From Rhodovulum sp. MB263 (GTDB lineage Bacteria > Pseudomonadota > Alphaproteobacteria > Rhodobacterales > Rhodobacteraceae), in the NCBI RefSeq assembly GCF_002073975.1, contig NZ_CP020384.1:1240001-1304000 (forward strand): a stretch of 64,000 nucleotides of DNA, given 5' to 3'. Of the stretch, positions 42,634 through 53,015 are shown piece after piece (position 1 is the first letter of the stretch; every line of letters begins with the position of its first letter). Below the pieces are notes generated by a model. That model was not told the DNA's origin, searched no databases, and was given only the letters and a program-made list of their open reading frames with translations. The position numbers and the translations under genes are program-made.

Positions 42634-42999
42634 GTGGACCAGCTCCTGAGCAACTACCTTCCCATTGCGATCTTCTTCGGCATGTCCATCGCGCTGGGGC
42701 TTATCCTCATGCTGTCGGCGGTGATCGTGGCGGTCCGCCACCCCGACCCCGAGAAGCTTTCTGCCTATGAATGCGGCTTCAACGCCTTCGACGATGCGCG
42801 CATGACCTTCGATGTCCGGTTCTACCTCGTGGCGATCCTTTTCATCATCTTTGACCTCGAGATTGCATTTCTCTTCCCTTGGGCCGTCGCTTTCGGCACC
42901 ATCGGTCTTGTCGGGTTCTGGTCGATGATGGTTTTCCTTGCCGTTCTGACGATCGGCTTTGCCTATGAATGGAAGAAAGGGGCGCTCGAATGGGCGTGA
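42634..42999 (+). CDS. nuoA: NADH-quinone oxidoreductase subunit A
   Basis: A 121-residue three-TM subunit of complex I near the quinone cavity. The start is a GTG at 42634 (AGGGAGACCGAG upstream), giving a first helix [20 protein letters not shown]. The conserved cytosolic loop [20 protein letters not shown] includes the Cys whose exposure marks the active/deactive switch in mitochondrial ND3. Remaining helices are [20 protein letters not shown] and the C-terminal one. First gene of the nuo operon; overlaps nuoB by 10 bp. Confidence 0.96.
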   Translation: MDQLLSNYLPIAIFFGMSIALGLILMLSAVIVAVRHPDPEKLSAYECGFNAFDDARMTFDVRFYLVAILFIIFDLEIAFLFPWAVAFGTIGLVGFWSMMVFLAVLTIGFAYEWKKGALEWA

Positions 43000-43523
43000 T
43001 GACCGGCCCCAATACTGCCGGGGGCGACCGCGAGGTGGCCACCCAGGCGCTGAATGCCGAGCTGCAGGACCGGGGTTTCCTCGTGACCTCGACGGCCGAC
43101 ATCATCAACTGGGCGCGCACCGGCAGCCTGCACTGGATGACCTTCGGCCTGGCTTGCTGTGCTGTCGAGATGATGCAGGTCTCGATGCCGCGCTACGATC
43201 TGGAGCGCTTCGGCACCGCGCCGCGCGCCAGCCCGCGCCAGTCCGACCTGATGATCGTCGCGGGCACGCTGACCAACAAGATGGCGCCCGCGCTGCGCAA
43301 GGTCTATGACCAGATGCCCGAGCCGCGCTATGTGATCTCGATGGGATCCTGTGCCAATGGCGGCGGCTATTACCACTATTCCTATTCGGTGGTGCGCGGC
43401 TGCGACCGCGTGGTGCCGGTCGACATCTACGTGCCGGGCTGCCCGCCCACGGCCGAAGCCCTGCTTTACGGATTGTTGCAGCTTCAGCGCAAGATCCGCC
43501 GCACCGGGACCATCGTGAGGTAA
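42990..43523 (+). CDS. nuoB: NADH-quinone oxidoreductase subunit B
   Basis: Carries the terminal 4Fe-4S cluster N2 that hands electrons to quinone. The 177-residue protein has the tandem cysteines in [11 protein letters not shown], a third in [19 protein letters not shown] and the fourth in [12 protein letters not shown]. The ATG at 42990 (after GAAAGGGG) lies inside nuoA; an in-frame ATG at 42969 is an out-of-family extension. Soluble, attached to the membrane arm. Confidence 0.97.
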   Translation: MGVMTGPNTAGGDREVATQALNAELQDRGFLVTSTADIINWARTGSLHWMTFGLACCAVEMMQVSMPRYDLERFGTAPRASPRQSDLMIVAGTLTNKMAPALRKVYDQMPEPRYVISMGSCANGGGYYHYSYSVVRGCDRVVPVDIYVPGCPPTAEALLYGLLQLQRKIRRTGTIVR

Positions 43524-43526
43524 GCC

Positions 43527-44129
43527 ATGGATGAGTCGCTGAAAGAACTCGGCGCCCTGATCGCGGCCAAGCGCCCCGACTGCGTGATCGGCTGGGAGGT
43601 CTCGCATCGCGAGCTCAATATCGACGCCGCCCCGGCCGCGATCGTCGCGCTGACCGAATTCCTGCGCTCGGATGCGGGCTGCCGGTTCTCGTCGCTGGTC
43701 GACATCACCGCCGTCGATCATCCCGAGCGCGAGGCCCGCTTCGTCGTGGTCTATCACTTCCTGTCGATGTACCAGAACCAGCGGATCCGTGTCCGCTGCG
43801 CGCTGCGCGAGGACGAGATGATCCCCTCGATCGTGTCGGTCCACCCCTCGGCCAACTGGTTCGAGCGCGAGGTGTTCGACATGTTCGGCATCATCTTCTC
43901 GGGCCATCCCGACCTGCGCCGGCTGCTGACCGATTACGGCTTCCGCGGCCATCCGCTGCGCAAGGATTTCCCGACCACCGGCTATACCGAGGTCCGCTAT
44001 GACGAGGCGCAGAAGCGCGTGGTCTACGAACCGGTGAATCTGGTGCAGGAATTCCGCCAGTTCGACTTCATGTCGCCCTGGGAAGGCGCCGACTATATCC
44101 TGCCCGGCGACGAGAAGGCGAAGGCCTGA
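43527..44129 (+). CDS. nuoC: NADH-quinone oxidoreductase subunit C
   Basis: The 30-kDa subunit of the peripheral arm, unfused to nuoD as in other alphaproteobacteria. The 200-residue protein carries the family signature [27 protein letters not shown] and the C-terminal [19 protein letters not shown]. Begins 3 bp after nuoB. Its stop overlaps the ATG of a 41-codon frame that fills the space before nuoD. Confidence 0.96.
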   Translation: MDESLKELGALIAAKRPDCVIGWEVSHRELNIDAAPAAIVALTEFLRSDAGCRFSSLVDITAVDHPEREARFVVVYHFLSMYQNQRIRVRCALREDEMIPSIVSVHPSANWFEREVFDMFGIIFSGHPDLRRLLTDYGFRGHPLRKDFPTTGYTEVRYDEAQKRVVYEPVNLVQEFRQFDFMSPWEGADYILPGDEKAKA

Positions 44130-44254
44130 TGGAACGGTTCTGCGACAGTCCCGTCATCGCCCGCTCCGGCGGCAAAGACGATCGCGCGGCCGCTCTCCGG
44201 CCGCTTCGGCAACAGGGTTTCGGGGCCGGCGCGGCCGCCCGGAGCGAGGTGTGA
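44129..44254 (+). CDS. Possible 41-residue small protein between nuoC and nuoD
   Basis: An open frame that starts in the nuoC stop (TGATG) and ends one base before the nuoD ATG, filling the gap exactly. The product ([20 protein letters not shown]..., rich in Arg, Ala and Gly) has no family I recognise. The precise fit at both ends suggests translational coupling between nuoC and nuoD, whether or not the peptide itself matters. GC-rich DNA makes such frames common by chance, so confidence is low. Confidence 0.35.
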   Translation: MERFCDSPVIARSGGKDDRAAALRPLRQQGFGAGAAARSEV

Positions 44255-44255
44255 G

Positions 44256-45467
44256 ATGAAGGACAACGCCTTTCAGGACGTGCGGACCGGCGAACAGAAG
44301 ATCCGCAACTTCAACATCAACTTCGGCCCGCAACACCCTGCGGCGCACGGGGTTCTCCGGCTTGTGCTGGAACTTGACGGCGAGATCGTCGAGCGTGCCG
44401 ACCCGCATATCGGGCTGCTTCACCGCGGCACCGAGAAGCTGATGGAAAGCCGCACCTATCTGCAGAACCTGCCCTATCTCGACCGGCTCGACTATGTGGC
44501 CCCGATGAACCAGGAACATGCCTGGTGTCTGGCCATCGAGAAGCTGACCGGCACCGAGGTGCCGCGCCGCGCGCAGTTGATCCGGGTGCTGTTCTCGGAA
44601 ATCGGCCGGGTGCTGAACCACCTGCTGAACGTCACCACGCAGGCGATGGATGTCGGCGCGCTGACGCCGCCGCTCTGGGGCTTCGAGGAACGCGAGAAGC
44701 TGATGGTGTTCTATGAGCGGGCCTGCGGGGCGCGGCTCCACGCCGCCTATTTCCGGCCCGGTGGGGTGCACCAGGACCTGACGCCGCAACTGATCGAGGA
44801 TATCGACGCCTGGGCGGAGGACTTCCCCCGCGTGCTCGACGATATCAACGGCCTGCTGACCGAGAACCGGATCTTCAAGCAGCGCAACGTCGATATCGGC
44901 GTCGTTTCCGAGCAGGACATTCTCGACTGGGGTTTCTCGGGCGTGATGGTGCGCGGCTCGGGGCTGGCCTGGGACCTGCGCCGGGCGCAGCCCTATGAAT
45001 GCTACGACGAGTTCGAGTTCGACATCCCGGTGGGCAAGAACGGCGATTGCTACGACCGCTATCTGGTGCGCATGGAAGAGATGCGGCAGTCGACCCGGAT
45101 CATCCGTCAGGCCTGCGCCAAGCTGCGCAAGGAGCCGGGCGAGGTGCTGGCGCGCGGCAAGATCACGCCGCCGAAGCGCGGCGACATGAAGACCTCGATG
45201 GAAGCCCTGATCCATCATTTCAAGCTTTACACCGAAGGGTTCCACGTGCCCGCGGGCGAGGTCTATGCCGCGGTCGAGGCGCCGAAAGGCGAATTCGGCG
45301 TCTACATGGTGGCCGACGGCACCAACAAGCCCTACCGCGCCAAGCTGCGCGCGCCGGGCTTCCTGCATATGCAGGCGATGGATTTCATCTCGAAGGGCCA
45401 CATGCTGGCCGACGTGGCGGCGATCATCGGCACGCTCGACATCGTCTTCGGCGAGGTCGACAGATGA
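44256..45467 (+). CDS. nuoD: NADH-quinone oxidoreductase subunit D
   Basis: The 49-kDa subunit that forms the quinone-binding cavity with NuoB. A 403-residue protein with [22 protein letters not shown] (quinone-site His in the QHPAAHG loop), [31 protein letters not shown] and the C-terminal FGEVDR. The block [23 protein letters not shown] is typical. GAGGTGTGAG precedes the ATG. Its stop overlaps the start of a 17-codon frame that leads into nuoE. Confidence 0.97.
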   Translation: MKDNAFQDVRTGEQKIRNFNINFGPQHPAAHGVLRLVLELDGEIVERADPHIGLLHRGTEKLMESRTYLQNLPYLDRLDYVAPMNQEHAWCLAIEKLTGTEVPRRAQLIRVLFSEIGRVLNHLLNVTTQAMDVGALTPPLWGFEEREKLMVFYERACGARLHAAYFRPGGVHQDLTPQLIEDIDAWAEDFPRVLDDINGLLTENRIFKQRNVDIGVVSEQDILDWGFSGVMVRGSGLAWDLRRAQPYECYDEFEFDIPVGKNGDCYDRYLVRMEEMRQSTRIIRQACAKLRKEPGEVLARGKITPPKRGDMKTSMEALIHHFKLYTEGFHVPAGEVYAAVEAPKGEFGVYMVADGTNKPYRAKLRAPGFLHMQAMDFISKGHMLADVAAIIGTLDIVFGEVDR

Positions 45468-45517
45468 CACGCGCCGCCCAACCCCAAGCTTTCGAAGAGT
45501 TTTGCGACCGATGCTGA
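45464..45517 (+). CDS. Possible 17-residue coupling peptide between nuoD and nuoE
   Basis: A minimal frame ([17 protein letters not shown]) begins in the nuoD stop (ATGA) and terminates inside the nuoE start (ATGCTGA), so a ribosome could move from nuoD to nuoE by two successive overlaps. No function is claimed for the peptide. It may be accidental. Confidence 0.25.
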   Translation: MTRAAQPQAFEEFCDRC

Positions 45518-46254
45518 GACGCCTTCACCCCGAGCAGCCCGACAGTTTCGCCTTCACGCCCGAGAACCGCAAATGGGCCGAGGCGCAGCTGACGAAATAT
45601 CCGGAAGGCCGTCAGGCCTCGGCCGTGATCCCGCTTCTGTGGCGGGCGCAGGAGCAGGAAGGCTGGCTGACGCGTCCGGCGATCGAGCATGTCGCCGACA
45701 TGCTGGGCATGGCCTATATCCGCGTGCTCGAGGTCGCGACCTTCTACTTCATGTTCCAGCTCGCGCCGGTGGGCTCGGTCGCCCATGTGCAGGTTTGCGG
45801 CACCACCTCCTGCCTGATCTGCGGCGCCGAGGACCTGATCTCGGTCTGCAAGGAAAAGATCGCGCCCGAGCCGCATATGCTCTCGGCCGATGGCCGGTTC
45901 AGCTGGGAAGAGGTCGAATGCCTCGGCGCCTGCTCGAACGCGCCGATGATCCAGGTCGGCAAGGATTATTACGAGGACCTCACCGCCGAGAGCCTCGCTG
46001 CGATCCTCGACAAGCTGGCGCGGGGCGAGGTCCCGGTGCCGGGGCCGCAGAACGGCCGCTTCGCCTCGGAGCCCAAGGGCGGGCTCACGAGCCTGACCGA
46101 TGGCGAGAAGGTCAATGAACATAATGCTTCTGCCGCCCGCGCTCTGGCGGTCGGTGACGGCATCAAGCGGATCGACGGAACGGAAGTGCCGCTTCTGACG
46201 CCTTGGCGGGGCGCGGGGGCTGCGGCGGAAGACGTCAAGACAGACGGAAGCTAA
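45511..46254 (+). CDS. nuoE: NADH-quinone oxidoreductase subunit E
   Basis: The 24-kDa subunit with the 2Fe-2S cluster N1a. A 247-residue protein, longer than the E. coli 166 because of a C-terminal extension of about 60 residues after [14 protein letters not shown], as in other Rhodobacterales. The cluster ligands are in [14 protein letters not shown] and [14 protein letters not shown] 45511 ([19 protein letters not shown]) chosen by family match. It leaves 48 bp before the helix-hairpin-helix gene. Confidence 0.95.
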   Translation: MLRRLHPEQPDSFAFTPENRKWAEAQLTKYPEGRQASAVIPLLWRAQEQEGWLTRPAIEHVADMLGMAYIRVLEVATFYFMFQLAPVGSVAHVQVCGTTSCLICGAEDLISVCKEKIAPEPHMLSADGRFSWEEVECLGACSNAPMIQVGKDYYEDLTAESLAAILDKLARGEVPVPGPQNGRFASEPKGGLTSLTDGEKVNEHNASAARALAVGDGIKRIDGTEVPLLTPWRGAGAAAEDVKTDGS

Positions 46255-46302
46255 AGCGTTACAAATGGCGTCGGAGAACAACCGTCGTAGCGGAGAGAAC
46301 GC

Positions 46303-46995
46303 ATGAACATTTCTCGCACAGAAGCAAGATTCAAGTTTGCCATCTTCTGGTGGCTGGTCGCCGCGCTTTGCGGGCTGACCGTCGCCACCATCGGCTATGG
46401 TGTCGGCCTCTGGGCCCTGGGCGCCTTCGTCGGCGGCTTCGGCACCTTCATCGTTGCCGGCGTCGTCCTGACCTGGGCCTTCTGCCATACCGATGCCGAA
46501 TTCTCGGCGATGGTGGCCAAGAAGCGCGAGGCCATGGCCGCCATGAAGCCCTATCGCGACGCCAATGCGGCGATCGTGATCCCGAACCGTCCGAAACCCG
46601 GCGGTCCGAAAGTGGCGCCGACCGTTCCGAGATCCGCGCCGAAGGCGCCCGCCGCCGCTCCCGCGGCCCGGGTCGCGCCGAAGGCCGCCGTTGCGGAGAC
46701 CGCGTCCCCAAAGCCTGAGGCGGCGCCCACTGCCGCCCAAGAAAAGGTGGGGAACGGTCCTGCCGCGCTGTCGGCTCCCAGGGCCGGTGGTGCCGACGAC
46801 CTGAAGAAGATCAAGGGCGTCGGTCCGAAACTCGAGAAGCAGGTGAACGATCTGGGGATATACCACTACGACCAGATCGCATCCTGGACGGCCGAAGATG
46901 TGGCCTGGATGGATGAGAACTTGGAAGGCTTCAAGGGCCGTGTCAGCCGGGATGACTGGGTGGCACAGGCCAGGGCTTTGACCAGCGAAGGCTGA
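46303..46995 (+). CDS. Membrane-anchored helix-hairpin-helix protein in the nuo operon
   Basis: A 230-residue protein with two N-terminal membrane segments (AIFWWLVAALCGLTVATIGY and LGAFVGGFGTFIVAGVVL), an Ala/Pro-rich linker (residues 95-160) and a C-terminal helix-hairpin-helix module: DLKKIKGVGPKLEKQVNDLG, YHYDQIASWTAEDVAWMDE, then FKGRVSRDDWVAQAR. Such modules often bind DNA, but this type is regularly found next to nuoE/nuoF in alphaproteobacteria and may serve as a complex I-associated protein. No catalytic residues seen. Function unknown. Confidence 0.75.
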   Translation: MNISRTEARFKFAIFWWLVAALCGLTVATIGYGVGLWALGAFVGGFGTFIVAGVVLTWAFCHTDAEFSAMVAKKREAMAAMKPYRDANAAIVIPNRPKPGGPKVAPTVPRSAPKAPAAAPAARVAPKAAVAETASPKPEAAPTAAQEKVGNGPAALSAPRAGGADDLKKIKGVGPKLEKQVNDLGIYHYDQIASWTAEDVAWMDENLEGFKGRVSRDDWVAQARALTSEG

Positions 46996-47153
46996 GCCCG
47001 GCAGGGGATGACCCGGCGCCGCTTGTCGGCAGGGGGCGTCCTTCTGCACAGACGATACGATTGTGCCCGGCGGGCGGCGATGCCTGCCTGCCGGACGCGC
47101 CAAGACCCAGCTGGCCGTGAGGCCGCGTCAGGACAACACAGCGGGGACGAACC

Positions 47154-48449
47154 ATGCTGACGGATCAGGATCGGATCTTTACCAATCTTTACGGGATGTC
47201 CGACCGCACACTTTCCGGCGCGCGCGCCCGCGGACATTGGGACGGCACGGCTCAGATCATCGCCAAGGGCCGCGACTGGATCATCGACGAGATGAAGAAA
47301 TCCGGTTTGCGCGGCCGTGGCGGGGCGGGTTTCCCTACCGGGCTTAAATGGTCCTTCATGCCGAAGGAAAGTGACGGAAGGCCGCACTACCTTGTCATCA
47401 ATGCCGACGAGTCCGAGCCGGGCACCTGCAAGGACCGCGAGATCATGCGGCATGACCCGCATACGCTGATCGAGGGCGCGCTGATCGCCTCTTTCGCGAT
47501 GCAGGCCCATGCCTGCTACATCTACATCCGCGGCGAATATATCCGCGAGCGCGAGGCGCTGCAGGCAGCCATCGACGAGGCCTATGATGCCGGGCTTCTG
47601 GGGCGGAACGCCGCCAGGACCGGCTGGGATTTCGATCTTTACCTCGCCCATGGCGCGGGCGCCTATATCTGCGGCGAGGAAACCGCGCTTCTGGAAAGCC
47701 TCGAGGGCAAGAAGGGCATGCCGCGGATGAAACCGCCATTCCCGGCAGGCGCCGGGCTTTACGGCTGCCCGACCACGGTCAACAACGTGGAATCGATCGC
47801 GGTGGTCCCGACCATCCTGCGCCGCGGCGGCGACTGGTTCTCGTCTTTCGGCCGCCCGAACAATGCCGGCACCAAGCTGTTCGCGATCTCGGGCCATGTG
47901 AACCGGCCCTGCGTGGTCGAGGAAAGCATGTCGATCGGCCTGCGCGAGCTGCTCGACCGCCATTGCGGCGGGGTGCGCGGCGGCTGGGAAAACCTCAAGG
48001 CGGTGATCCCGGGCGGCTCGTCGGTGCCGCTTCTGCCGGCGCAGATCTGCGAAGACGCGGTGATGGATTTCGACTGGCTGCGCGAGCAGAAATCGGGCCT
48101 CGGCACCGCGGCGGTGATCGTGATGGATCAGTCGACCGACGTCATCAAGGCGATCTGGCGGCTGGCCTCCTTCTACAAGCATGAAAGCTGCGGCCAGTGC
48201 ACGCCCTGCCGCGAAGGCACCGGCTGGATGATGCGGGTGATGGACCGGCTGGTGCGCGGCGAGGCCGAGATCGAAGAGATCGACATGCTCTTCGACGTGA
48301 CCAGGCAGGTCGAGGGCCACACCATCTGTGCGCTCGGCGATGCCGCGGCCTGGCCGATCCAGGGCCTGATCCGGCATTTCCGCGATGAAATCGAGGATCG
48401 GATCCGCGCCCGCAAGACCGGTCGCACCAGCGCCGTGGCCGCCGAGTGA
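47154..48449 (+). CDS. nuoF: NADH-quinone oxidoreductase subunit F
   Basis: The NADH-oxidising subunit with FMN and 4Fe-4S cluster N3. A 431-residue protein. The NADH-binding loop is [16 protein letters not shown], the FMN site includes [18 protein letters not shown] and [16 protein letters not shown], and the cluster ligands are in [15 protein letters not shown] plus the later Cys in [13 protein letters not shown]. 158 bp separate it from the upstream gene, without a recognisable feature. Its stop overlaps a GTG start of the next gene. Confidence 0.97.
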   Translation: MLTDQDRIFTNLYGMSDRTLSGARARGHWDGTAQIIAKGRDWIIDEMKKSGLRGRGGAGFPTGLKWSFMPKESDGRPHYLVINADESEPGTCKDREIMRHDPHTLIEGALIASFAMQAHACYIYIRGEYIREREALQAAIDEAYDAGLLGRNAARTGWDFDLYLAHGAGAYICGEETALLESLEGKKGMPRMKPPFPAGAGLYGCPTTVNNVESIAVVPTILRRGGDWFSSFGRPNNAGTKLFAISGHVNRPCVVEESMSIGLRELLDRHCGGVRGGWENLKAVIPGGSSVPLLPAQICEDAVMDFDWLREQKSGLGTAAVIVMDQSTDVIKAIWRLASFYKHESCGQCTPCREGTGWMMRVMDRLVRGEAEIEEIDMLFDVTRQVEGHTICALGDAAAWPIQGLIRHFRDEIEDRIRARKTGRTSAVAAE

Positions 48450-48889
48450 GCTTGACGGCGGTCATATCGCCCCTGGGACGGGCCGCGGCTTTTGCCGCCG
48501 GGCTTGGTCTTGCCGCCACGGTTTCGGCCGCGGGCGCCGAGACGCGTCCGGCGCTTGGCGAGCAGACCGAGATCGTCCGGGGGCTGCAGGTGATCGCGAC
48601 CGCCGACATGATCCGCAAGAAATGCCCCACGATCGGGGCGCGTATGCTGACCGCTTTCGGCTATATGCAGCGGCTCAAGTCGAAGGCCTCGCGGCTTGGC
48701 TATCCCGATGCCGAGATCCGGGCCTTCGTCGAGGACAAGGCCGAAAAGGCCCGGGTCGAGACCGCCGCCCGCAACTGGCTTACGGCCCGTGGCGTGCAGC
48801 TCGACGAGCCCCCGAGCTATTGCCCCGTGGGCCTGGCCGAGATCCGGTCCCGGACCGAGATCGGCCGTCTTCTGAGGGCGCGCCAGTGA
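48446..48889 (+). CDS. DUF5333-like secreted protein in the nuo operon
   Basis: A 147-residue protein starting with GTG at 48446 in the nuoF stop (GTGA). It has a signal peptide ([20 protein letters not shown]) and a helical mature part with two Cys (IRKKCPTIG and PSYCPVG) that could form a disulfide in the periplasm. [23 protein letters not shown] resembles DUF5333 proteins known from Rhodobacteraceae nuo operons. Its role is unknown; a periplasmic protein encoded with complex I is notable. Confidence 0.75.
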   Translation: MSLTAVISPLGRAAAFAAGLGLAATVSAAGAETRPALGEQTEIVRGLQVIATADMIRKKCPTIGARMLTAFGYMQRLKSKASRLGYPDAEIRAFVEDKAEKARVETAARNWLTARGVQLDEPPSYCPVGLAEIRSRTEIGRLLRARQ

Positions 48890-48981
48890 TGACGGCGCGG
48901 GCAGGAACTGACGGGATGACGGCCGGGCGGACCGCGCCCGCGACAGGAACGGGCGCAGGGCGCGCCCGCTTCGGGATCTAG
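48889..48981 (+). CDS. Possible 30-residue frame before nuoG
   Basis: An open frame overlapping the previous stop (TGATG), with Ala/Gly/Thr/Arg-rich sequence and no recognisable family. It ends 58 bp before nuoG. Kept only because similar tiny overlapping frames occur at two other nuo junctions; likely non-coding. Confidence 0.15.
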   Translation: MTARAGTDGMTAGRTAPATGTGAGRARFGI

Positions 48982-49039
48982 GATACGCGCGCCCCGCCGG
49001 ACCGGGGCGGGACGACGCAGCAAGCGACAAGGCAAGGGC

Positions 49040-51049
49040 ATGGCAGAGCTACGCAAGATCATCATCGACGGCACCGAGATCGAGGTCGACCCGGCCATGA
49101 CGGTGCTTCAGGCCTGCGAGGTTGCCGGGATCGAGATCCCGCGCTTCTGCTATCATGAACGCCTCTCGATCGCCGGCAACTGCCGGATGTGTCTGGTCGA
49201 GATCGTCGGCGGCCCGCCGAAGCCCGCCGCCTCCTGCGCGATGCAGGTCAAGGATCTGCGGCCCGGCCCCGACGGCGCGCCGCCGGTCGTGAAGACCAAT
49301 TCGCCCATGGTCAAGAAGGCCCGCGAGGGGGTGATGGAGTTCCTGCTCATCAACCACCCGCTCGACTGCCCGATCTGTGACCAGGGCGGCGAATGCGACC
49401 TGCAGGACCAGGCCATGGCCTATGGCGTCGATTTCAGCCGCTACCGCGAGCCCAAGCGCGCCTCTATCGACCCCGATCTGGGCCCGCTCGTCGGCACCTG
49501 CATGACCCGCTGCATCTCCTGTACCCGCTGCGTGCGCTTCACCACCGAGGTGGCGGGCATCACCCAGATGGGCCAGACCGGGCGCGGCGAGGATGCCGAG
49601 ATCACCTCCTATCTGGGCCAGACGCTCGACAGCGAGCTGCAGGGCAACATCATCGACCTTTGCCCGGTCGGTGCGCTGACCTCGAAGCCCTACGCCTTCA
49701 CCGCCCGGCCCTGGGAGCTGACCAAGACCGAGACCATCGACGTGATGGACGCGCTCGGCTCGAATATCCGGGTCGATACCAAGGGCCGCGAAGTTATGCG
49801 GATCCTGCCGCGCAACCATGACGGCGTGAACGAGGAATGGATCTCGGACAAGACCCGCTTCGTCTGGGACGGCCTGAGACGCCAGCGGCTCGACCGGCCC
49901 TATATCCGCGAGAACGGCAGGCTGCGTCCGGCAAGCTGGCCCGAGGCGCTGCGCGCCGCCGCCGCCGCCATGACCGGGCGCAAGGTGACCGGTCTGATCG
50001 GCGATCTGGCCCCGGCCGAGGCGATCTTCGCGCTGAAATCGTTGGTCGAGGGGCTGGGCGGTACCGTCGAATGCCGGACCGACGGCGCCAGGCTGCCGGC
50101 GGGCAACCGCTCGGCCTATGTCGGCACCGCCGCGATCGAGGATATCGACAGCGCGCGGCAGATCTATCTGATCGGCAGCAATCCGCGTGCCGAGGCGCCG
50201 GTGCTGAACGCCCGGATCCGCAAGGCCTGGCTGCATGGCGCGGCGGTGCACCGGGTCGGTCCTGTCGTCGATCTGACCTATGACGTGATCGAGGAAGGCA
50301 CCGACCGCGCCGCGCTGCTCCGGCTGGCGGGCGCGGCCGAGAAGACCGAGAACGCGCTGGTGATCGTCGGGCAGGGAGCGCTGACCGAGGCCGATGGCGA
50401 AGCCGTCCTCAGCCAGGCGATGGCGCTGGCCGGTCGGCTGGGCGCGGGGCTCTTGGTGCTGCATACCGCGGCGTCGCGGGTCGGCGCGATGGATCTGGGC
50501 GCCGTGACCGAAGGCGGCATCGAGGCCGCGACCGGCGGGGCCGAGGTGATCTACAATCTCGGGGCCGACGAAGTCGAGATCGGCGCCGGTCCCTTCGTGA
50601 TCTATCAGGGCAGCCATGGCGATCGCGGCGCGCATCGTGCCGACGTGATCCTGCCCGGCGCGGCCTATACCGAAGAGGCCGGGCTGTTCGTCAATACCGA
50701 GGGCCGGCCGCAACTGGCGGTTCGCGCGGGCTTCCCGCCGGGCGAGGCCAAGGAAAACTGGGCGATCCTGCGGGCGCTGTCGGCCGAGCTCGAGGCGAAG
50801 CTGCCCTTCGACACCCTGACCCAGCTGCGGCGCAAGCTGACCGCGGCGCATCCCGACCTGGGACTGGTCGACGAGGTGATCGAGAACCACTGGCGCCCGC
50901 TTGAGCTGTCCGAACCGGGCAAGGCCGAGTTCCGCTATGCGGTCAGGGATTTCTACCTGACCAACCCGATCGCTCGGGCCTCGGCGCTGATGGCCGAGCT
51001 GTCGGCCAGTGCCAGCGCCCGGCGCGCGGCGCCGATGGCGGCCGAATAG
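49040..51049 (+). CDS. nuoG: NADH-quinone oxidoreductase subunit G
   Basis: The large iron-sulfur subunit. A 669-residue protein. N-terminus: 2Fe-2S cluster N1b ([18 protein letters not shown]), the His-ligated 4Fe-4S cluster N5 ([18 protein letters not shown]), and cluster N4 ([10 protein letters not shown] with a later Cys in [12 protein letters not shown]). The C-terminal part is a molybdopterin-oxidoreductase-like fold without cofactor. The size matches the mitochondrial 75-kDa type. AAGGCAAGGGC precedes the ATG. Confidence 0.97.
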   Translation: MAELRKIIIDGTEIEVDPAMTVLQACEVAGIEIPRFCYHERLSIAGNCRMCLVEIVGGPPKPAASCAMQVKDLRPGPDGAPPVVKTNSPMVKKAREGVMEFLLINHPLDCPICDQGGECDLQDQAMAYGVDFSRYREPKRASIDPDLGPLVGTCMTRCISCTRCVRFTTEVAGITQMGQTGRGEDAEITSYLGQTLDSELQGNIIDLCPVGALTSKPYAFTARPWELTKTETIDVMDALGSNIRVDTKGREVMRILPRNHDGVNEEWISDKTRFVWDGLRRQRLDRPYIRENGRLRPASWPEALRAAAAAMTGRKVTGLIGDLAPAEAIFALKSLVEGLGGTVECRTDGARLPAGNRSAYVGTAAIEDIDSARQIYLIGSNPRAEAPVLNARIRKAWLHGAAVHRVGPVVDLTYDVIEEGTDRAALLRLAGAAEKTENALVIVGQGALTEADGEAVLSQAMALAGRLGAGLLVLHTAASRVGAMDLGAVTEGGIEAATGGAEVIYNLGADEVEIGAGPFVIYQGSHGDRGAHRADVILPGAAYTEEAGLFVNTEGRPQLAVRAGFPPGEAKENWAILRALSAELEAKLPFDTLTQLRRKLTAAHPDLGLVDEVIENHWRPLELSEPGKAEFRYAVRDFYLTNPIARASALMAELSASASARRAAPMAAE

Positions 51050-51051
51050 GG

Positions 51052-51465
51052 GTGACCCGCGGGGCGCGGCATATGGCGGGGCTTGCCCTCGCGGTTGCGA
51101 CCGGCAGCACGGCGGGCTGTTCGCCCCTGCCCGGTGCCAGCGCCCCGGGCCGCGCGCCCGCCTATCTCGGCGCCGAGACGGTGGCGCTGAAGGACGGTCT
51201 GGTCTCGGTCGCGCTGCGGATGCGCGCGCCTGACGGGGTCGGGGGGCTTGACGATTACGGGCGTTGCGCGGTTGCGCGCCATGCGCTCGACAACGGCTAC
51301 GGCTTCGCGCGCCATCTGCGCACGACGCTTGGCCGGGAAGGGGGCGGCGTCTGGACGGCGGACGCGGTCTACATGATGACAAGGACGTTTCCGCGAGGCG
51401 TCAGCCGGGTCGATGCCCGGCAGGAAATACGGGACTGCGCCGCGCGGGGCATACCGACGGTCTGA
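51052..51465 (+). CDS. Small secreted or lipoprotein-like protein between nuoG and nuoH
   Basis: A 137-residue product from GTG 51052, 2 bp after nuoG. The N-terminus (MTRGARHMAGLALAVATGSTAGC) looks like a lipoprotein signal with the weak lipobox T-A-G-C at residue 23. The mature part has a few Arg/Asp-rich strands (GLVSVALRMRAPDG, RCAVARHALDNGYGFARHLR) and a conserved-looking end RQEIRDCAARGIPTV. No family recognised. Codon use resembles its nuo neighbours, so it is probably a real gene. Second envelope protein encoded within the nuo operon. Confidence 0.6.
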   Translation: MTRGARHMAGLALAVATGSTAGCSPLPGASAPGRAPAYLGAETVALKDGLVSVALRMRAPDGVGGLDDYGRCAVARHALDNGYGFARHLRTTLGREGGGVWTADAVYMMTRTFPRGVSRVDARQEIRDCAARGIPTV

Positions 51466-51481
51466 GGAATGACGAGGCGAG

Positions 51482-52519
51482 ATGGCTGACTTCATGGATA
51501 CCGGCATTGGGCTGGCGCTGACGATCATGGGACATGGCCTTCTGGTCATTGCCTTCGTGATGATCTCGCTGCTGTTCCTGGTCTATGGCGACCGCAAGAT
51601 CTGGGCGGCGGTGCAGATGCGGCGCGGGCCCAACGTGGTGGGGGTGTTCGGGCTGTTGCAGACCGTCGCCGACGCGCTGAAATACGTGGTCAAGGAGGTG
51701 ATCATCCCGGCGGGGGCGGACCGGCCGGTCTTCCTGATCGCGCCGCTGATCGCCTTCGTGATGCCGCTGCTCTGCTGGGCGGTGATCCCGTTCTCGGACC
51801 GGCTGGTGATGGCCGACATCAACGTTGCCGTGTTGTACATCCTCGCGATCTCCTCGCTCGAGGTCTACGGCGTGATCATGGGCGGCTGGGCCTCGAACTC
51901 GAAATACGCCTTCCTCGGCTCGCTGCGCTCGGCGGCGCAGATGATCTCGTACGAGGTGTCGATCGGGCTGATCATCATCGGTGTGATCCTCTCGACCGGC
52001 TCGCTGAATTTCGGCGATATCGTCGCCGCCCAGGACGGTCGCTTCGGCTTCCTGTCCTGGTACTGGCTGCCGCATTTCCCGATGGTGTTCCTGTTCTTCA
52101 TCTCGGCCCTGGCCGAGACCAACCGCCCGCCCTTCGACCTTCCCGAGGCCGAGTCGGAACTGGTCGCGGGCTATCAGGTGGAATACGGCTCGACGCCCTT
52201 CCTGCTGTTCATGGCCTGCGAATATATCGCGATCTTCCTGATGTGCGCGCTGATGAGCATCCTGTTCTTCGGCGGCTGGCTGTCGCCCATCCCGGGCCTG
52301 CCGGACGGCGCGATCTGGATGGTCGGCAAGATGGCGGTGTTCTTCTTCCTCTTCTCGATGGTCAAGGCCATCGTCCCGCGCTACCGCTACGACCAGCTGA
52401 TGCGGCTGGGCTGGAAGGTGTTCCTGCCGATGTCGCTGATCTGGGTTGTAGCGGTGGCCTTCTTCGCTCAATTCGAACTGTTCGGCGGCGCCTATGCCCG
52501 CTGGGCGGTGGGAGGCTGA
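51482..52519 (+). CDS. nuoH: NADH-quinone oxidoreductase subunit H
   Basis: The eight-TM subunit that links the quinone cavity to the proton-pumping arm. 345 residues. Signature regions: [20 protein letters not shown], the loop [20 protein letters not shown] with its conserved Glu residues, and [11 protein letters not shown]. The ATG at 51482 follows GACGAGGCG. It is followed at 1 bp by nuoI. Confidence 0.97.
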   Translation: MADFMDTGIGLALTIMGHGLLVIAFVMISLLFLVYGDRKIWAAVQMRRGPNVVGVFGLLQTVADALKYVVKEVIIPAGADRPVFLIAPLIAFVMPLLCWAVIPFSDRLVMADINVAVLYILAISSLEVYGVIMGGWASNSKYAFLGSLRSAAQMISYEVSIGLIIIGVILSTGSLNFGDIVAAQDGRFGFLSWYWLPHFPMVFLFFISALAETNRPPFDLPEAESELVAGYQVEYGSTPFLLFMACEYIAIFLMCALMSILFFGGWLSPIPGLPDGAIWMVGKMAVFFFLFSMVKAIVPRYRYDQLMRLGWKVFLPMSLIWVVAVAFFAQFELFGGAYARWAVGG

Positions 52520-52520
52520 C

Positions 52521-53015
52521 ATGGCTGCAATCGACTGGCAAAGGGCGGGCAAGTACTTCCTGCTTCTGGACTTCTTCGAAGGCTTCAAGCTCGGGATGAA
52601 GTATTTCTTCGCCCCCAAGGCCACGCTGAACTATCCGCATGAGAAGGGTCCGCTCAGTCCGCGCTTCCGGGGCGAGCATGCGCTCAGGCGCTATCCCTCG
52701 GGCGAGGAGCGCTGCATCGCCTGCAAGCTCTGCGAGGCGATCTGCCCGGCCCAGGCCATCACCATCGATGCCGAACCCCGCGAGGACGGCTCGCGCCGGA
52801 CCACGCGCTACGACATCGACATGACCAAGTGCATCTATTGCGGCTTCTGCCAGGAGGCCTGCCCGGTCGATGCCATCGTCGAGGGCCCGAATTTCGAATT
52901 CGCGACCGAAACCCGCGAAGAGCTGTTCTACGACAAGGCCAAGCTGCTGGAGAACGGCGACCGCTGGGAGGCCGAGATCGCCCGCAACCTCGAACTGGAT
53001 GCGCCCTACAGATGA
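52521..53015 (+). CDS. nuoI: NADH-quinone oxidoreductase subunit I
   Basis: An 8Fe ferredoxin-like subunit (clusters N6a and N6b). 164 residues with two complete cluster motifs [12 protein letters not shown] and [12 protein letters not shown], an N-terminal amphipathic segment ([19 protein letters not shown]) and the C-terminal [20 protein letters not shown] 52521 after GGGAGGCTGAC. Its stop overlaps the next start (ATGA). Confidence 0.97.
   Translation: MAAIDWQRAGKYFLLLDFFEGFKLGMKYFFAPKATLNYPHEKGPLSPRFRGEHALRRYPSGEERCIACKLCEAICPAQAITIDAEPREDGSRRTTRYDIDMTKCIYCGFCQEACPVDAIVEGPNFEFATETREELFYDKAKLLENGDRWEAEIARNLELDAPYR

Noticed and set aside
48889-48981. A confident small gene before nuoG
   Set aside because: Sequence is low-complexity and there is no coupling to nuoG; listed only at very low confidence.
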